A stretch of 64,000 nucleotides of DNA from contig NZ_CP016757.1 of assembly GCF_001701045.1 (NCBI RefSeq), forward strand, positions 2,163,501 through 2,227,500, written 5' to 3'. Below are positions 8,011 through 17,722 of the stretch, one piece after another. Origin of the DNA: Cloacibacillus porcorum (GTDB taxonomy: Bacteria > Synergistota > Synergistia > Synergistales > Synergistaceae). The notes under the pieces are model-generated. The model was not told the origin of the DNA. It did no database searches and was given only the letters and a program-made list of their open reading frames with translations. Both the position numbers and the translations under genes were made by a program. Numbering within the stretch: the stretch's first letter is position 1; each line of letters starts with the position of its first letter.

Positions 8011-8270
8011 CAGAGGTTTGGCTTCGAGAGAGGAAAAGAGATAAATAGGCGTTTATAAGCACGATTTGCGTCATAAAATGGGGTCTCCGAATCCTCACCG
8101 TATGAAGATACGGTTACGGTATCGGAGCCCCCATTTCATTTAGCAACTCGCACTTCTAAACGCCGATTTCCTTCGGATGGGAAAAGAGATAAATTGCGAT
8201 TTACCAAAGATTTCGGCTCCCTGGCCGCCTCGGAGAGGGAGGCTACAAGGGCAGAAGCTAAATCGAAATT
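8011..8270. repeat. Composite repeat region: palindromic unit (copy 1) plus side modules
   Basis: The 445-bp gap between pilC and the PHP gene is filled by repeats. A 127-bp palindrome (8043-8169) opens AAATAGGCGTTTATAAG and closes CTTCTAAACGCCGATTT. Its central stem is GGGG(T)CTCCGA / TCGGAGCCCCC and its apical hairpin is CCGTAT-GAAG-ATACGG. The side module CTTCGGATGGGAAAAGAGAT (8172-8191) follows and continues AAATTGCGATTT; an imperfect copy of it (8024-8042) precedes. A GGCTCCCT...GAGAGGGAGG segment (8217-8244) resembles the MITE ends at 44337/45963. Copies 3, 4 and 5 repeat the palindrome-plus-module layout. Confidence 0.75.
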
Positions 8271-8334
8271 TATCCTATTCCTATGGTTCTCGACCTACAT
8301 TCAGCGTGACAATCCACCCCAAAATTTTCCTCTC

Positions 8335-9324
8335 CTACTGCTCCCGCAAAAATATCGGGTTCGTCCAGGCGGTGCGGCCGTATCTGTCGATACATTCGGC
8401 GCGCAGGTAGCTTTCGCTGCCGCTGAGTTTATATTCGGCGTATTCCATCGTCTCGTCAGGCGAGCCGCAGAGCACGGAGGCGCCGTCGTTGACACAGCCG
8501 CCGGCGATGAAATTCACCCGGCTGACAGCGCCGCAGGAGACGAAGGCCCGGCCGTTTTTCACGCCCCAGTCGTATATTTCGGGGCCGGACGAGGAGTAGT
8601 AGTTGCCCGCGAGGATATTTGTGATTATTTCGTCGTGCGTGAGACGCTCGGACTTCACCGTTATCCAGCCGCCGCAGGCGTCGTCGAATTTGCCCTCGTT
8701 GTGGTTGTCGTCGGTCGCCGCGCCGAGGATACGCCTCCCCTCGCGCAGCATGAGGTCCCAGTGCAGGGTGTCGAAGCCCGTGCCGCTCTCGTTGACGGTG
8801 TTGTAGTTGAATATCTCCATCGCGAAGAGGCCGCGCGTGCCGGTAAATTCATATTCGGAGACCCGCGACCAGACCGGGTGGTTGTACATCGCGATAAAAC
8901 CGCACCTCTCCATGCGGCCGACCATCTCCTGCAGCACCGCCGCGCCGTTCCAGCTGCCGAAGAAGACCCGCTGGGGCAGGAATTCAAGGTGTTCGGGACG
9001 TCCGCAGACCGCCCGGCGCTGCATTTCGGAGGTTCCGAGGATCGCGTTCACGTGGTGCACTTTGATACGGCGGCGCAGCGTGATGCCGCTGTAAAGGACC
9101 GCCGAGGCCTCGTAACCGGGCAGGATGAGGAAGTTTTCATCACCCAGCTCGCCGCTGTAATCAGAATAGCGGTCGTGGTCGGTTATGCAGAGGAAGGAGT
9201 AGCCGCGGCTTTTGAAGAGCGCCGCGGACTCCCCCGGCGTCAGCATACCGTCGGAGTTCGTCGTGTGGCTGTGGAGGTTGCCTTTGTACCAGGCACCCTT
9301 TTCCGAGAATCCTCTGATATCCAT
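8335..9324 (-). CDS. PHP-domain metal-dependent phosphoesterase
   Basis: A 329-residue PHP-superfamily hydrolase. Metal-binding motifs are visible: NLHSHTTNSDG (about 16-26), CITDHDRYSDYSG, LILPGYEAS, a central MYNHPVW and the late GAATDDNHNEG. PHP proteins outside polymerases hydrolyse phosphate monoesters or diesters using several metals. It is the last gene of an ABC-importer operon, 3 bp after the ATPase. The context suggests it processes a phosphorylated compound brought in by that transporter, possibly a nucleotide, phosphodiester or phosphonate-like ligand. The substrate is not identifiable from the sequence. No signal peptide is seen, so it should act in the cytoplasm. Confidence 0.8.
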   Translation of the reverse strand: MDIRGFSEKGAWYKGNLHSHTTNSDGMLTPGESAALFKSRGYSFLCITDHDRYSDYSGELGDENFLILPGYEASAVLYSGITLRRRIKVHHVNAILGTSEMQRRAVCGRPEHLEFLPQRVFFGSWNGAAVLQEMVGRMERCGFIAMYNHPVWSRVSEYEFTGTRGLFAMEIFNYNTVNESGTGFDTLHWDLMLREGRRILGAATDDNHNEGKFDDACGGWITVKSERLTHDEIITNILAGNYYSSSGPEIYDWGVKNGRAFVSCGAVSRVNFIAGGCVNDGASVLCGSPDETMEYAEYKLSGSESYLRAECIDRYGRTAWTNPIFLREQ

Positions 9325-9327
9325 CGT

Positions 9328-10338
9328 CTACAGCCTGATACAGTTGCGGTTCATGATCGTGATATGGACGCGGTCGCCCTTCGCGAAGAGCGCGCGGCTG
9401 CGGAAGAGGGTGTCGGAGACTATCTCCATGCCGCCCGCCTCAATCTTGTAGCGCAGCACGTTGCCGCGCGGCGTCTGGTCGATTATCTTCCCCTGGAACT
9501 GGTAGGCCCCGTCTACGGGCGCGAATTCGGACGACAGCTCGACGGTCTCAGGGCGGATGGCGACCTCGTGCGATTCGGCGTAGAGCCGCCCCGTCATCGA
9601 GGCGAACTCCGCGCTCGAGAGGATGTTGTAGTTGCCGATGAAACTGGCGGCGAAGCTCGTCTCCGGCTGCGTGTACATCTCTATCGGGCTGCCGGACTGC
9701 TCCACCCTGCCGGCGTTGAAGAGGTGTATCACGTCGGACATCACCATCGCCTCGTCCTGGTCGTGAGTGACGAAGATGGTCGTGATGCCCATATCGCGCT
9801 GTATGCGGCGGATCTCCTTTTGCAGCGACTTGCGCAGCTTCGCGTCTATCGCCGAGAGCGGCTCGTCGAGCAGCAGCACCTTCGGCTCGGTGACGATGGA
9901 GCGCGCGAGCGCGACGCGCTGCTGCTGGCCGCCGGAGAGCTGCGCGGGCATGGCGTTCTCTTTTCCCTCAAGGGCTACCATCGCCACCGCCTTCGCGACC
10001 TTGCCGCGGATGTCTTCGATGTGCATTTTTTTCATCCGCAGGCCGAAGGCGATATTCTCAAAGACGTTCATGTTCGGGAAGAGGCTGTACTGCTGGAAGA
10101 CCATTCCTATTTGGCGGTCTTTGGGGTCGGTGTAGGTGACGTCCCTGCCGTCAACGTATATGCGGCCGCCGCTGACCTGCTCAAGTCCAGCGAGGCAGCG
10201 CAGCAGGGTGCTTTTACCGCAGCCGGAGGGGCCGAGCAGGGTCACGAGCTCTCCCCGCTCCACCGTGAGGCTGACATCACGCAGTACGGTGTTATCGCCA
10301 TATTTTTTCACTATTTTTTCAAATTTTATATAACTCAT
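9328..10338 (-). CDS. ABC importer ATPase, PotA/FbpC type
   Basis: A 336-residue nucleotide-binding subunit. Walker [12 protein letters not shown] (about 36-46), Q-loop QQYSLF, signature [13 protein letters not shown], Walker [13 protein letters not shown] and switch HD (FVTHDQDEA) are all intact. The C-terminal TOBE-like domain (about 240-336: [24 protein letters not shown]) is that of importers for Fe3+, polyamines or 2-aminoethylphosphonate. It energises the two permeases encoded upstream and overlaps the second permease by 4 bp. Confidence 0.85.
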   Translation of the reverse strand: MSYIKFEKIVKKYGDNTVLRDVSLTVERGELVTLLGPSGCGKSTLLRCLAGLEQVSGGRIYVDGRDVTYTDPKDRQIGMVFQQYSLFPNMNVFENIAFGLRMKKMHIEDIRGKVAKAVAMVALEGKENAMPAQLSGGQQQRVALARSIVTEPKVLLLDEPLSAIDAKLRKSLQKEIRRIQRDMGITTIFVTHDQDEAMVMSDVIHLFNAGRVEQSGSPIEMYTQPETSFAASFIGNYNILSSAEFASMTGRLYAESHEVAIRPETVELSSEFAPVDGAYQFQGKIIDQTPRGNVLRYKIEAGGMEIVSDTLFRSRALFAKGDRVHITIMNRNCIRL

Positions 10339-11141
10339 GCCTTTTTTCCTTCCTTTGCGCCGATTTCCACGGTCTTGGATTTGAGCCAGAATACCGCCGC
10401 CGAGATGGCGAGGGTGACGACGAAGAGTACGATGATCACCGCGCTCGTAACCTGCCCGGAGATAAACATTTTTTTGAGCAGGTACATCTGCGCGGTGGAA
10501 TAGTAGCTGCCGCCGATGGTGTTGACGATGACGAAATCCCCGAAGATGAGGGCGACGGAGAGCATCGAGGAGATGACGACGCCGGAGAGCATGCAGGGGA
10601 CGATAATCCTGAAGAAGGCGAAGAATTTATCGGCCCCCAGCATCTGCGCCGCCTCGAGCAGCCTCGGCGCGTCCACGCTTATCAGACTGTTTTTAATCCC
10701 CTGGTACATGTAGGGGAGTATTACCACGCAGTAGGTGAAGGTGAGCATGGCGATACGGTTCGAGAGGGGCGCGGGCGCTCCGGCGTAGAGGGAGAGGACG
10801 CTGACCGGCAGGATGACGCCCTGCACCGCATACGGTATGGTGCAGATTATCTGCAGGTATTTGTCGAGCCACGGCAGGTATACCACGACGACGTACATCG
10901 CAAGCAGGATCATCGCCGCGGCGGCGATGACGGGTACTATCGAGATGACGACCGTCCGCGCGAGCGCCTGCCAGAAGGCGGCGTCCCTGAAGATCACGGC
11001 GTAGTATTTAAGCGTAAAGCCCTTCGGCAGCACGTCCATCCATTCGGTGAAGAGGGAGTAGACGAGCGTCATGAATAGCGGTATCAGCAGATAGAGCACA
11101 ATGGCCCAGAGGATTATGGAGCTGCCCTTTCCGCCTCTCAT
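10335..11141 (-). CDS. ABC importer permease (second subunit, BPD_transp_1)
   Basis: A 268-residue inner-membrane permease with about six helices and the EAA-type cytoplasmic loop LLEAAQMLGADKFFAFFRIIVP, which couples to the ATPase. It belongs to the PotC/FbpB-like binding-protein-dependent transporter family. It overlaps the ATPase gene by 4 bp and lies 1 bp after the first permease, so it probably forms a heterodimeric channel with it. Confidence 0.8.
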   Translation of the reverse strand: MRGGKGSSIILWAIVLYLLIPLFMTLVYSLFTEWMDVLPKGFTLKYYAVIFRDAAFWQALARTVVISIVPVIAAAAMILLAMYVVVVYLPWLDKYLQIICTIPYAVQGVILPVSVLSLYAGAPAPLSNRIAMLTFTYCVVILPYMYQGIKNSLISVDAPRLLEAAQMLGADKFFAFFRIIVPCMLSGVVISSMLSVALIFGDFVIVNTIGGSYYSTAQMYLLKKMFISGQVTSAVIIVLFVVTLAISAAVFWLKSKTVEIGAKEGKKA

Positions 11142-11142
11142 C

Positions 11143-11985
11143 TCAGCCCCTCCCGCCTCTCTTTTTAAGTATCATGCCGTTCGCGGCGATCGTCGCCACC
11201 ATCATCAGCATGAGCACGACGGCAAGCGCGGAGCCGAACTCCTTACGCTGCACGACGTCGCCGACAAACTGCTCCGATATCCTTATCGGCAGCAGCTGGA
11301 AGTTGTTCTGCATCAGCGCGTAGGCCGTCGCGAAGGCGGCGATCGCGTTCGCGAAGAGGATGCTGAAGGTCCCGAGCAGACTCGGAAGCAGGTTCGGCAG
11401 GCCGACCCGCAGCCAGAATGCCGCCGCGCCGCCGCCAAGGAGCGCCGCCGCCTCGCGCCACTCCTTTTTGAGCGCGTCGAAGGCGGGGATCAGAAGCAGC
11501 GTCGCGAGCGGGATCTGGAAGTAGATGTAGCAGAGCAGCAGCCCCCTGATGCTGTAAATGTTGAAGTTCGCAAGCGCCTCGATGCCGTGGTTTTTGCCGA
11601 ACATCACGAGCACGCCGACGTTGCCGAAGAGGATTATGTATGAAAAGGCAAGCGGGATGCCAGAGAAATTCGAGGTCATGTTCAGCACGCTGAGGAATAT
11701 GTTCTTCGTCCCCGGCTTCGCCTCGCGACAGCTTTTCGCGCCCCAGAAGGCGGCAAAGAGGCCGATAAGCGACGAGGCGGCCGCCACCCAGAGGCTGTTC
11801 ATCACCGCGACGCGATAGAGCCTTTTAGTGAAAATCGAGGCGTAGTGCGTGAGGGTGAGGCCGCCGCCGTTCTCCTCCATGAAGCTCCGCATGACGACGC
11901 CCGCCACCGGCATCAGCTCGAAGAGCAGCACCACGGCGGCGAAGGGAAGCAGCGCGGCAAGGTAGGTCTTTTTGCTGTTATTCAA
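11143..11985 (-). CDS. ABC importer permease (first subunit, BPD_transp_1)
   Basis: A 280-residue permease with about six transmembrane helices (first at about residues 7-27) and an EAA loop, WREAAALLGGGAAAFWLRVGLP. It pairs with the permease encoded just downstream. I place the start at TTG 11985 because GGAGAG stands 6 nt before it and the product then opens MNNSKKTYLAALLPF, as expected for this family. The frame remains open 22 codons further upstream. The next upstream gene encodes the binding protein. Confidence 0.75.
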   Translation of the reverse strand: MNNSKKTYLAALLPFAAVVLLFELMPVAGVVMRSFMEENGGGLTLTHYASIFTKRLYRVAVMNSLWVAAASSLIGLFAAFWGAKSCREAKPGTKNIFLSVLNMTSNFSGIPLAFSYIILFGNVGVLVMFGKNHGIEALANFNIYSIRGLLLCYIYFQIPLATLLLIPAFDALKKEWREAAALLGGGAAAFWLRVGLPNLLPSLLGTFSILFANAIAAFATAYALMQNNFQLLPIRISEQFVGDVVQRKEFGSALAVVLMLMMVATIAANGMILKKRGGRG

Positions 11986-12058
11986 GAGTTTCTCTCCAAT
12001 CGTCGTAAAAAAGAGGGAGCCCGCGGAATAGCAGCGGCCTCCCTTTATCATCAGCGCT

Positions 12059-13168
12059 CTACTTCGCGTAGGCCATTACCTCTTCCTGCCATTTTGTCCC
12101 CAGACTCTTGGCCGCCTCTTCCCAGGCCTTGAAGTCCGAGATGGGGCGCGCCTTCGCGTACTGTTCCGACGGGAGCATCTTAGCCTTTACGTCGTCGGGA
12201 AGCTCCACACTGCCTCTGATCGGCGTCGCGTAGCCGCGCGCGAGGTTTATCTGACCGGCGTCGCTGAGGATGTATTCACGCGTGAAGGCCGCGGCGTGCG
12301 GGCGTTTCGTGTAGGCGTTGATTATCGTCGCGTAGCCGCTCTGCACGGAGCCGTCGGCGGGGATGCAGACGTCATATTCCGCTTCGGGGTTGTTTGCCTT
12401 GAACTGGTCACGGTAGCCGAGCGCGTTGTAGTCCCAGACGAAGTAGCAGGCTATCTCGCCCTTTTCGAGGCGCGCGACGTTGGGCTCGCCCATGTCGATG
12501 CGTCCCTGCTCGGCGAGTTTCCTGAAGAAGTCGAAGCCCGGCTGGAGGTTGGTCTCCGAGCCGCCGTTGGCGATCGCCGCCGCAAGCAGCGCGCACTGAG
12601 CCTGCGTCGCCTGCGCGACGTTGCCTGGGGTCACCATATATTCGCCCTCGAGGATGTCGGCGAATGATTTCGGCGGGTTGGGAACGAGTTTCCTGTTGGT
12701 GATGACGGCGATGGTCCCGTAGTAGCCGATCAGCCAGTCGCCGTTGTCGTCCTTCGCCCATTCGGGAATCTCGTCCCAGTAGCTCGTCTTGTAGGGAAGC
12801 GTGAGCCCTTTGCTCTCCGCGAGCGGTCCGAAGGACTGCCCCACGTCGCCGATGTCCTTCGTGGCGTTTTCTTTCTCCGCCTCGAAGATCGCCAGCTCCT
12901 CCGCCGAGGACATGTCCACGTCGGCGTGCTCGATACCGAATTTATCCTTGAGGTCCGTCCAGGTCCCTACCCAGTTCGCCCATGAGTCGGGCATACCGAC
13001 AGATTCCACCCGGCCCTCTTCCTGCGCCTTTTTCTGAAGTTCCGCGACGGTGAGGCTGTTGAGGTCAACCTTGCCGGCGCTCTCTTTGCCCGGCTGCATC
13101 TGCGTAAAGGCGAATACCGCGATAATTACGACGGCAACCGCCGCTCCGATCATAACTTTCCTGTTCAA
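12059..13168 (-). CDS. Extracellular substrate-binding protein of the ABC importer
   Basis: A 369-residue class-D-like (iron/polyamine/phosphonate) solute-binding protein. The N-terminus is a membrane anchor or uncleaved signal helix (MNRKVMIGAAVAVVIIAVFAF) with no lipobox Cys. The mature domain has the family's bilobed layout, including LQKKAQEEGRVESVGMPDSW, a hinge near GYYGTIAVITNRKLV and C-terminal AAAFTREYILSDAGQINLARGYATPI. The TTG start at 13168 has AAGGAG 8 nt upstream, so I prefer it to the ATG seven codons earlier. It is the first gene of the five-gene operon ending in the PHP phosphoesterase. The ligand cannot be read from the sequence. Confidence 0.8.
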   Translation of the reverse strand: MNRKVMIGAAVAVVIIAVFAFTQMQPGKESAGKVDLNSLTVAELQKKAQEEGRVESVGMPDSWANWVGTWTDLKDKFGIEHADVDMSSAEELAIFEAEKENATKDIGDVGQSFGPLAESKGLTLPYKTSYWDEIPEWAKDDNGDWLIGYYGTIAVITNRKLVPNPPKSFADILEGEYMVTPGNVAQATQAQCALLAAAIANGGSETNLQPGFDFFRKLAEQGRIDMGEPNVARLEKGEIACYFVWDYNALGYRDQFKANNPEAEYDVCIPADGSVQSGYATIINAYTKRPHAAAFTREYILSDAGQINLARGYATPIRGSVELPDDVKAKMLPSEQYAKARPISDFKAWEEAAKSLGTKWQEEVMAYAK

Positions 13169-13270
13169 AATAATTTCTCCTTTTCCCATATGTTTTCCAA
13201 AGCAGTTTTATTATAAAAAACGGGAGTAAAGGAAAGGTTTTATAAACGCAACGAAAATGTAAGCGTAAAA

Positions 13271-13294
13271 AAAAGAGGCCGCGCGGCCTCTTTT
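13271..13294. terminator. Second terminator after groEL
   Basis: AAAAGAGGCCGC / GCGGCCTCTTTT is a near-perfect palindrome with a run of eight T on the minus strand. It backs up the terminator at 13317-13347 and shields the ABC operon downstream. Confidence 0.75.
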
Positions 13295-13316
13295 CATCAA
13301 ATTAAATGAGGATAAG

Positions 13317-13347
13317 AAAAAGCCGGAGACTGGTGTCTCCGGCTTTT
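13317..13347 (-). terminator. groEL intrinsic terminator
   Basis: AGCCGGAGAC / GTCTCCGGCT stem with a TGGT-type loop and a T-rich tail on the minus strand, 38 bp after the groEL stop. Confidence 0.85.
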
Positions 13348-13384
13348 GTATCTGCTTATTGAGCTGTGGGTTTTGCCGCCGGAC

Positions 13385-15049
<1,665 letters not shown>

Positions 15050-15066
15050 TTATCTATCTGTCTTAA

Positions 15067-15357
15067 TTACTTCTCGACTACCGCGAGAACGTCTCTTTCA
15101 CCGATAATGAGGTATGTCTCGTCGTCGACCTTGACTTCGGTTCCTGAATATTTGCTGTAGATGACCTTGTCGTCAACTTTGACTTCCATCGGCTGACGTG
15201 AGCCGTTGTCAAGAACCTTACCGGCTCCGACCGCCACGACGATCCCTTCGACGGGCTTCTCTTTCACTGTATCCGGAAGCACGAGGCCTCCCTTTGTCTT
15301 CTCTTCGTTCGGCGCTGCCTTTACTACGATTCTGTCTCCAAGTGGCTTAAGTTTCAT
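15067..15357 (-). CDS. groS: Co-chaperonin GroES (Hsp10)
   Basis: A 96-residue co-chaperonin that caps the GroEL ring. It opens MKLKPLGDRIVVKAAPNEE, carries the mobile-loop region TKGGLVLPDTVKEKP, and ends YLIIGERDVLAVVEK. The start at ATG 15357 is set by AGGAGGG 8 nt upstream; the frame is open 17 codons further but the family begins here. It is first in the groESL operon, with CIRCE in its leader. Confidence 0.97.
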   Translation of the reverse strand: MKLKPLGDRIVVKAAPNEEKTKGGLVLPDTVKEKPVEGIVVAVGAGKVLDNGSRQPMEVKVDDKVIYSKYSGTEVKVDDETYLIIGERDVLAVVEK

Positions 15358-15397
15358 TAAGAGATCCCTCCTGTAATTTTTAAAGCGGTTTTTCGTG

Positions 15398-15424
15398 TTA
15401 GCACTCACTTTCGTTGAGTGCTAA
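15398..15424. promoter_or_regulatory. CIRCE operator (HrcA-binding) of groESL
   Basis: A perfect 9-bp inverted repeat TTAGCACTC-N9-GAGTGCTAA lies between the groESL promoter and the groES RBS. CIRCE is the binding site of the heat-shock repressor HrcA. hrcA itself is not in this window. Confidence 0.97.
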
Positions 15425-15441
15425 TTTTCTTTACGCCTGAA

Positions 15442-15470
15442 ATTTTAATGACTGCCGGCGCTTTTCTCAA
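15442..15470 (-). promoter_or_regulatory. groESL promoter
   Basis: Minus strand -35 TTGAGA (15470-15465), 17-bp spacer, -10 TAAAAT (15447-15442). The predicted start is about 11 bp before CIRCE, the usual arrangement. Confidence 0.7.
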
Positions 15471-15621
15471 ATATGATTATAGCCAAATATTTTTTATTTC
15501 ACTCTGTAATATTGCTTTATCTTCGATTTACTCAATTATTCATAAAAACTTTTGACTTAATTAAATCTTACGGATAATTACTTAATCCGTGATGGTTTTA
15601 TGTCAAGTTTTCGTATTTTTA

Positions 15622-16179
15622 TTACAGCCGCGGCCCATGCCGCTCTCTTTTTTCAATTATGCAGCTCTTGCGGCTGATATAGGAATTATCCGGCGACGTG
15701 AACAACGAATTACAGCAATATGTCTCTCCGGGATTCCTTTTTATGGTAAACGCGTACGATATCTCAAGCGGTTCAAACGACCTGTACTGATAAAACATGT
15801 AATCGGCCTTTATTTTGCTGCGCGCGTTTGCGTGTCTCTGTATTTTGAGTTTTTCAAGAGGCAGTTCCAGAAAATTTTCGAGGTCTGTCAACAGAGATAT
15901 TCGGCTCTCTATGTCGTATGGGACCGGCATATTACTCTTTTGGGCCGTTTTCCAAAGGTCGCTGTATAGAATCCGTCCCCGCAGGGCATCCTCAAAAAAT
16001 CTTTTCTTGTCTCTGTACATGTTGCCCGCCAGATAATGGATTCCGCTGAGATGCAAAAAATCACCGGCGGCAAAATTCAGGATTATTTCTGATTTACAGC
16101 CCTTATCTACAATGAAGAAAGAATATGATATTGACAAAAGTCTATTAAATGCTTCTGCGGCCCGAGATAAGATATCCAT
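15622..16179 (-). CDS. PBECR4-domain (phage-Barnase-EndoU-Colicin-RelE-like) nuclease-fold protein
   Basis: A 185-residue protein that I recognise as a PBECR4-type domain. Family-like landmarks are FAAGDFLHLSGI (about 35-46), RFFEDALRGRI, RISLLTDLENFLELPLEKLKI, DYMFYQYR, ISYAFTIKR, and a late FTSPDNSYI segment. The family is proposed to adopt an RNase-like fold and occurs mostly in phages, mobile elements and toxin systems. Here it stands alone between groESL and codA with no immunity or antitoxin gene next to it. The start is ATG 16179, with AAGGAG 7 nt before it; an in-frame ATG 23 codons upstream has no RBS. Lower GC than the neighbours fits acquired DNA. Activity is not proven by the sequence. 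Confidence 0.65.
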   Translation of the reverse strand: MDILSRAAEAFNRLLSISYSFFIVDKGCKSEIILNFAAGDFLHLSGIHYLAGNMYRDKKRFFEDALRGRILYSDLWKTAQKSNMPVPYDIESRISLLTDLENFLELPLEKLKIQRHANARSKIKADYMFYQYRSFEPLEISYAFTIKRNPGETYCCNSLFTSPDNSYISRKSCIIEKRERHGPRL

Positions 16180-16216
16180 AAGAACACTCCTTAAAGCCTC
16201 TGCATTTATAATAACA

Positions 16217-16242
16217 AAGGCTCCGCATATATGCGAAGCCTT
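16217..16242 (-). terminator. Terminator after codA
   Basis: AAGGCTTCGCATA / TATGCGGAGCCTT, a 13-bp stem with one mismatch, followed on the minus strand by TTTGTTATTAT. It lies about 210 bp after codA. The stretch between holds no gene; a TATAAT-like box occurs near 16380. Confidence 0.65.
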
Positions 16243-16451
16243 CGGCACTTTCCTTTTTGGATAAAAATCCTATCCGGCTTGTGGTTATGTGCGAACCCAT
16301 TAAAGCTACAAGCAGAACCGAACGCCGGCACGACCCTGCATATCAACGCTCCACGGGAAAACCCGCTCTTAACTGGCTTTATTATACCATAAGATGAATC
16401 CGACGCCCATCATCTTTGAGAAAGTCAAAGATACCTCTTCCGGCCTTTAAA

Positions 16452-17687
16452 TTAAAACATTACCTTTCTTACCGCCGGTTCCGCGGAGGCGATGAGGCGT
16501 CCCCTGTTGTATGAATAGAGTATCTCGCCCTTTTTGTTGAGCGCGTTGTAGAAGTTGTCACCGTCAAGGACGATGAAGCTCGCGGGGTTTCCCTCGCGGA
16601 TGCCGTAGCTTTCACCGAGATGGAGCGTCTTCGCCGCGTTGTGGGTACAGAGGCGGTATGAATCCATTATCTCCTGATAGCCCATCATCTGGCAGACGTG
16701 CAGCCCCATGTGGATGACGTCGCGCATGTTGCCGCTGCCGAGCGGATACCAGGGGTCAAAGATGTCGTCGTGGCCAAAGGAGACGTTGTTGCCGTTGGCG
16801 AGCAGCTCCTTGACGCGCGTCACACCGCGGCGTTTGGGATAGGTGTCGAAGCGCCCCTGCAAATGCGTATTAACGAGCGGGTTGCAGACAAAGTTTATGT
16901 CGCTCATGCGCAGGAGGCGGAAGAGTTTGCCGCAGTAGGCGTTGTTGTAGCTGTGCATTGCCGTCGTGTGGCTGGCCGTCACCATGTCCTTCATGCCGCT
17001 TTCAAGGGCGCGGCAGGCGAGCACTTCAAGCCCCTTCGACTGTTCGTCGTCTATCTCGTCGCAGTGGACGTCGACGAGGCGGCCATATTTTTCCGCGAGC
17101 TTCACGCAGAAGTCGACCGACTCGACGGCGTATTCGCGGGTAAATTCAAAATGCGGGATCGCGCCGACGCAGTCGGCCCCCATCTTAACCGCGTTTTCCA
17201 TCAGCGTCTCGCCGTTGGGATAGCTTTTTATCCCCTCCTGCGGGAAGGCGACTATCTGGATGTCGACGTAGTCTTTAAGCTCTTCTTTGAGTTCGAGCAT
17301 CCCCTCCATAGCCACCAGCGAGGGGTCGGTCACGTCGACGTGGGTGCGGACGAACTGCACGCCGTTCGCGGCCTGCATCTGCACGGCGCGGCGCGCGCGC
17401 TCCTTGACGTCGTTCTTTGAAAGTTTTTCTTTGCGTTTGCTCCAGCATTCGATGCCTTCAAAGAGCGTCCCCGATATGTTCCAGACGGGATCGCCGGCGG
17501 TGAGGCAGGTATCTAGGTGGACGTGGCTCTCGATGAAGGGCGGCAGCGCCATCTTTCCCGTGCAGTCGACGACCTCTTCCCCGCCGCGCGCGGCAAGACC
17601 GGCCTTTATCTCTTCAAATTTGCCGTCCGTAACGCGGATGTCTTTCGCCTCTGTGGAATTTTCAATAAATATGTTTTTTATCAGCAT
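16452..17687 (-). CDS. codA: Cytosine deaminase
   Basis: A 411-residue amidohydrolase-fold enzyme that converts cytosine to uracil and ammonia for pyrimidine salvage. Active-site motifs match CodA closely: metal ligands in ESHVHLDTC (about 53-61), DVHCDEIDDEQSKG (catalytic His and Glu), the TASHTTAMHSYNNAY loop and the signature FGHDDIFDPWYPLGSGNM. It lies 35 bp after codB, the cognate permease, in a codBA operon with a palindromic operator at the codB promoter. A true cytosine deaminase is more likely than a generic amidohydrolase because all these motifs are intact. Confidence 0.92.
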   Translation of the reverse strand: MLIKNIFIENSTEAKDIRVTDGKFEEIKAGLAARGGEEVVDCTGKMALPPFIESHVHLDTCLTAGDPVWNISGTLFEGIECWSKRKEKLSKNDVKERARRAVQMQAANGVQFVRTHVDVTDPSLVAMEGMLELKEELKDYVDIQIVAFPQEGIKSYPNGETLMENAVKMGADCVGAIPHFEFTREYAVESVDFCVKLAEKYGRLVDVHCDEIDDEQSKGLEVLACRALESGMKDMVTASHTTAMHSYNNAYCGKLFRLLRMSDINFVCNPLVNTHLQGRFDTYPKRRGVTRVKELLANGNNVSFGHDDIFDPWYPLGSGNMRDVIHMGLHVCQMMGYQEIMDSYRLCTHNAAKTLHLGESYGIREGNPASFIVLDGDNFYNALNKKGEILYSYNRGRLIASAEPAVRKVMF

Positions 17688-17722
17688 CAGAAATCATTCC
17701 TTCCGTGATATTTTTCGTTTTT

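Noticed and set aside
8194-10503. A 769-codon plus-strand open frame opposite the PHP and ATPase genes
   Set aside because: It is antisense to two genes with intact family motifs, and its peptide (His/Arg/Val/Ala-rich) looks like GC-rich antisense translation.
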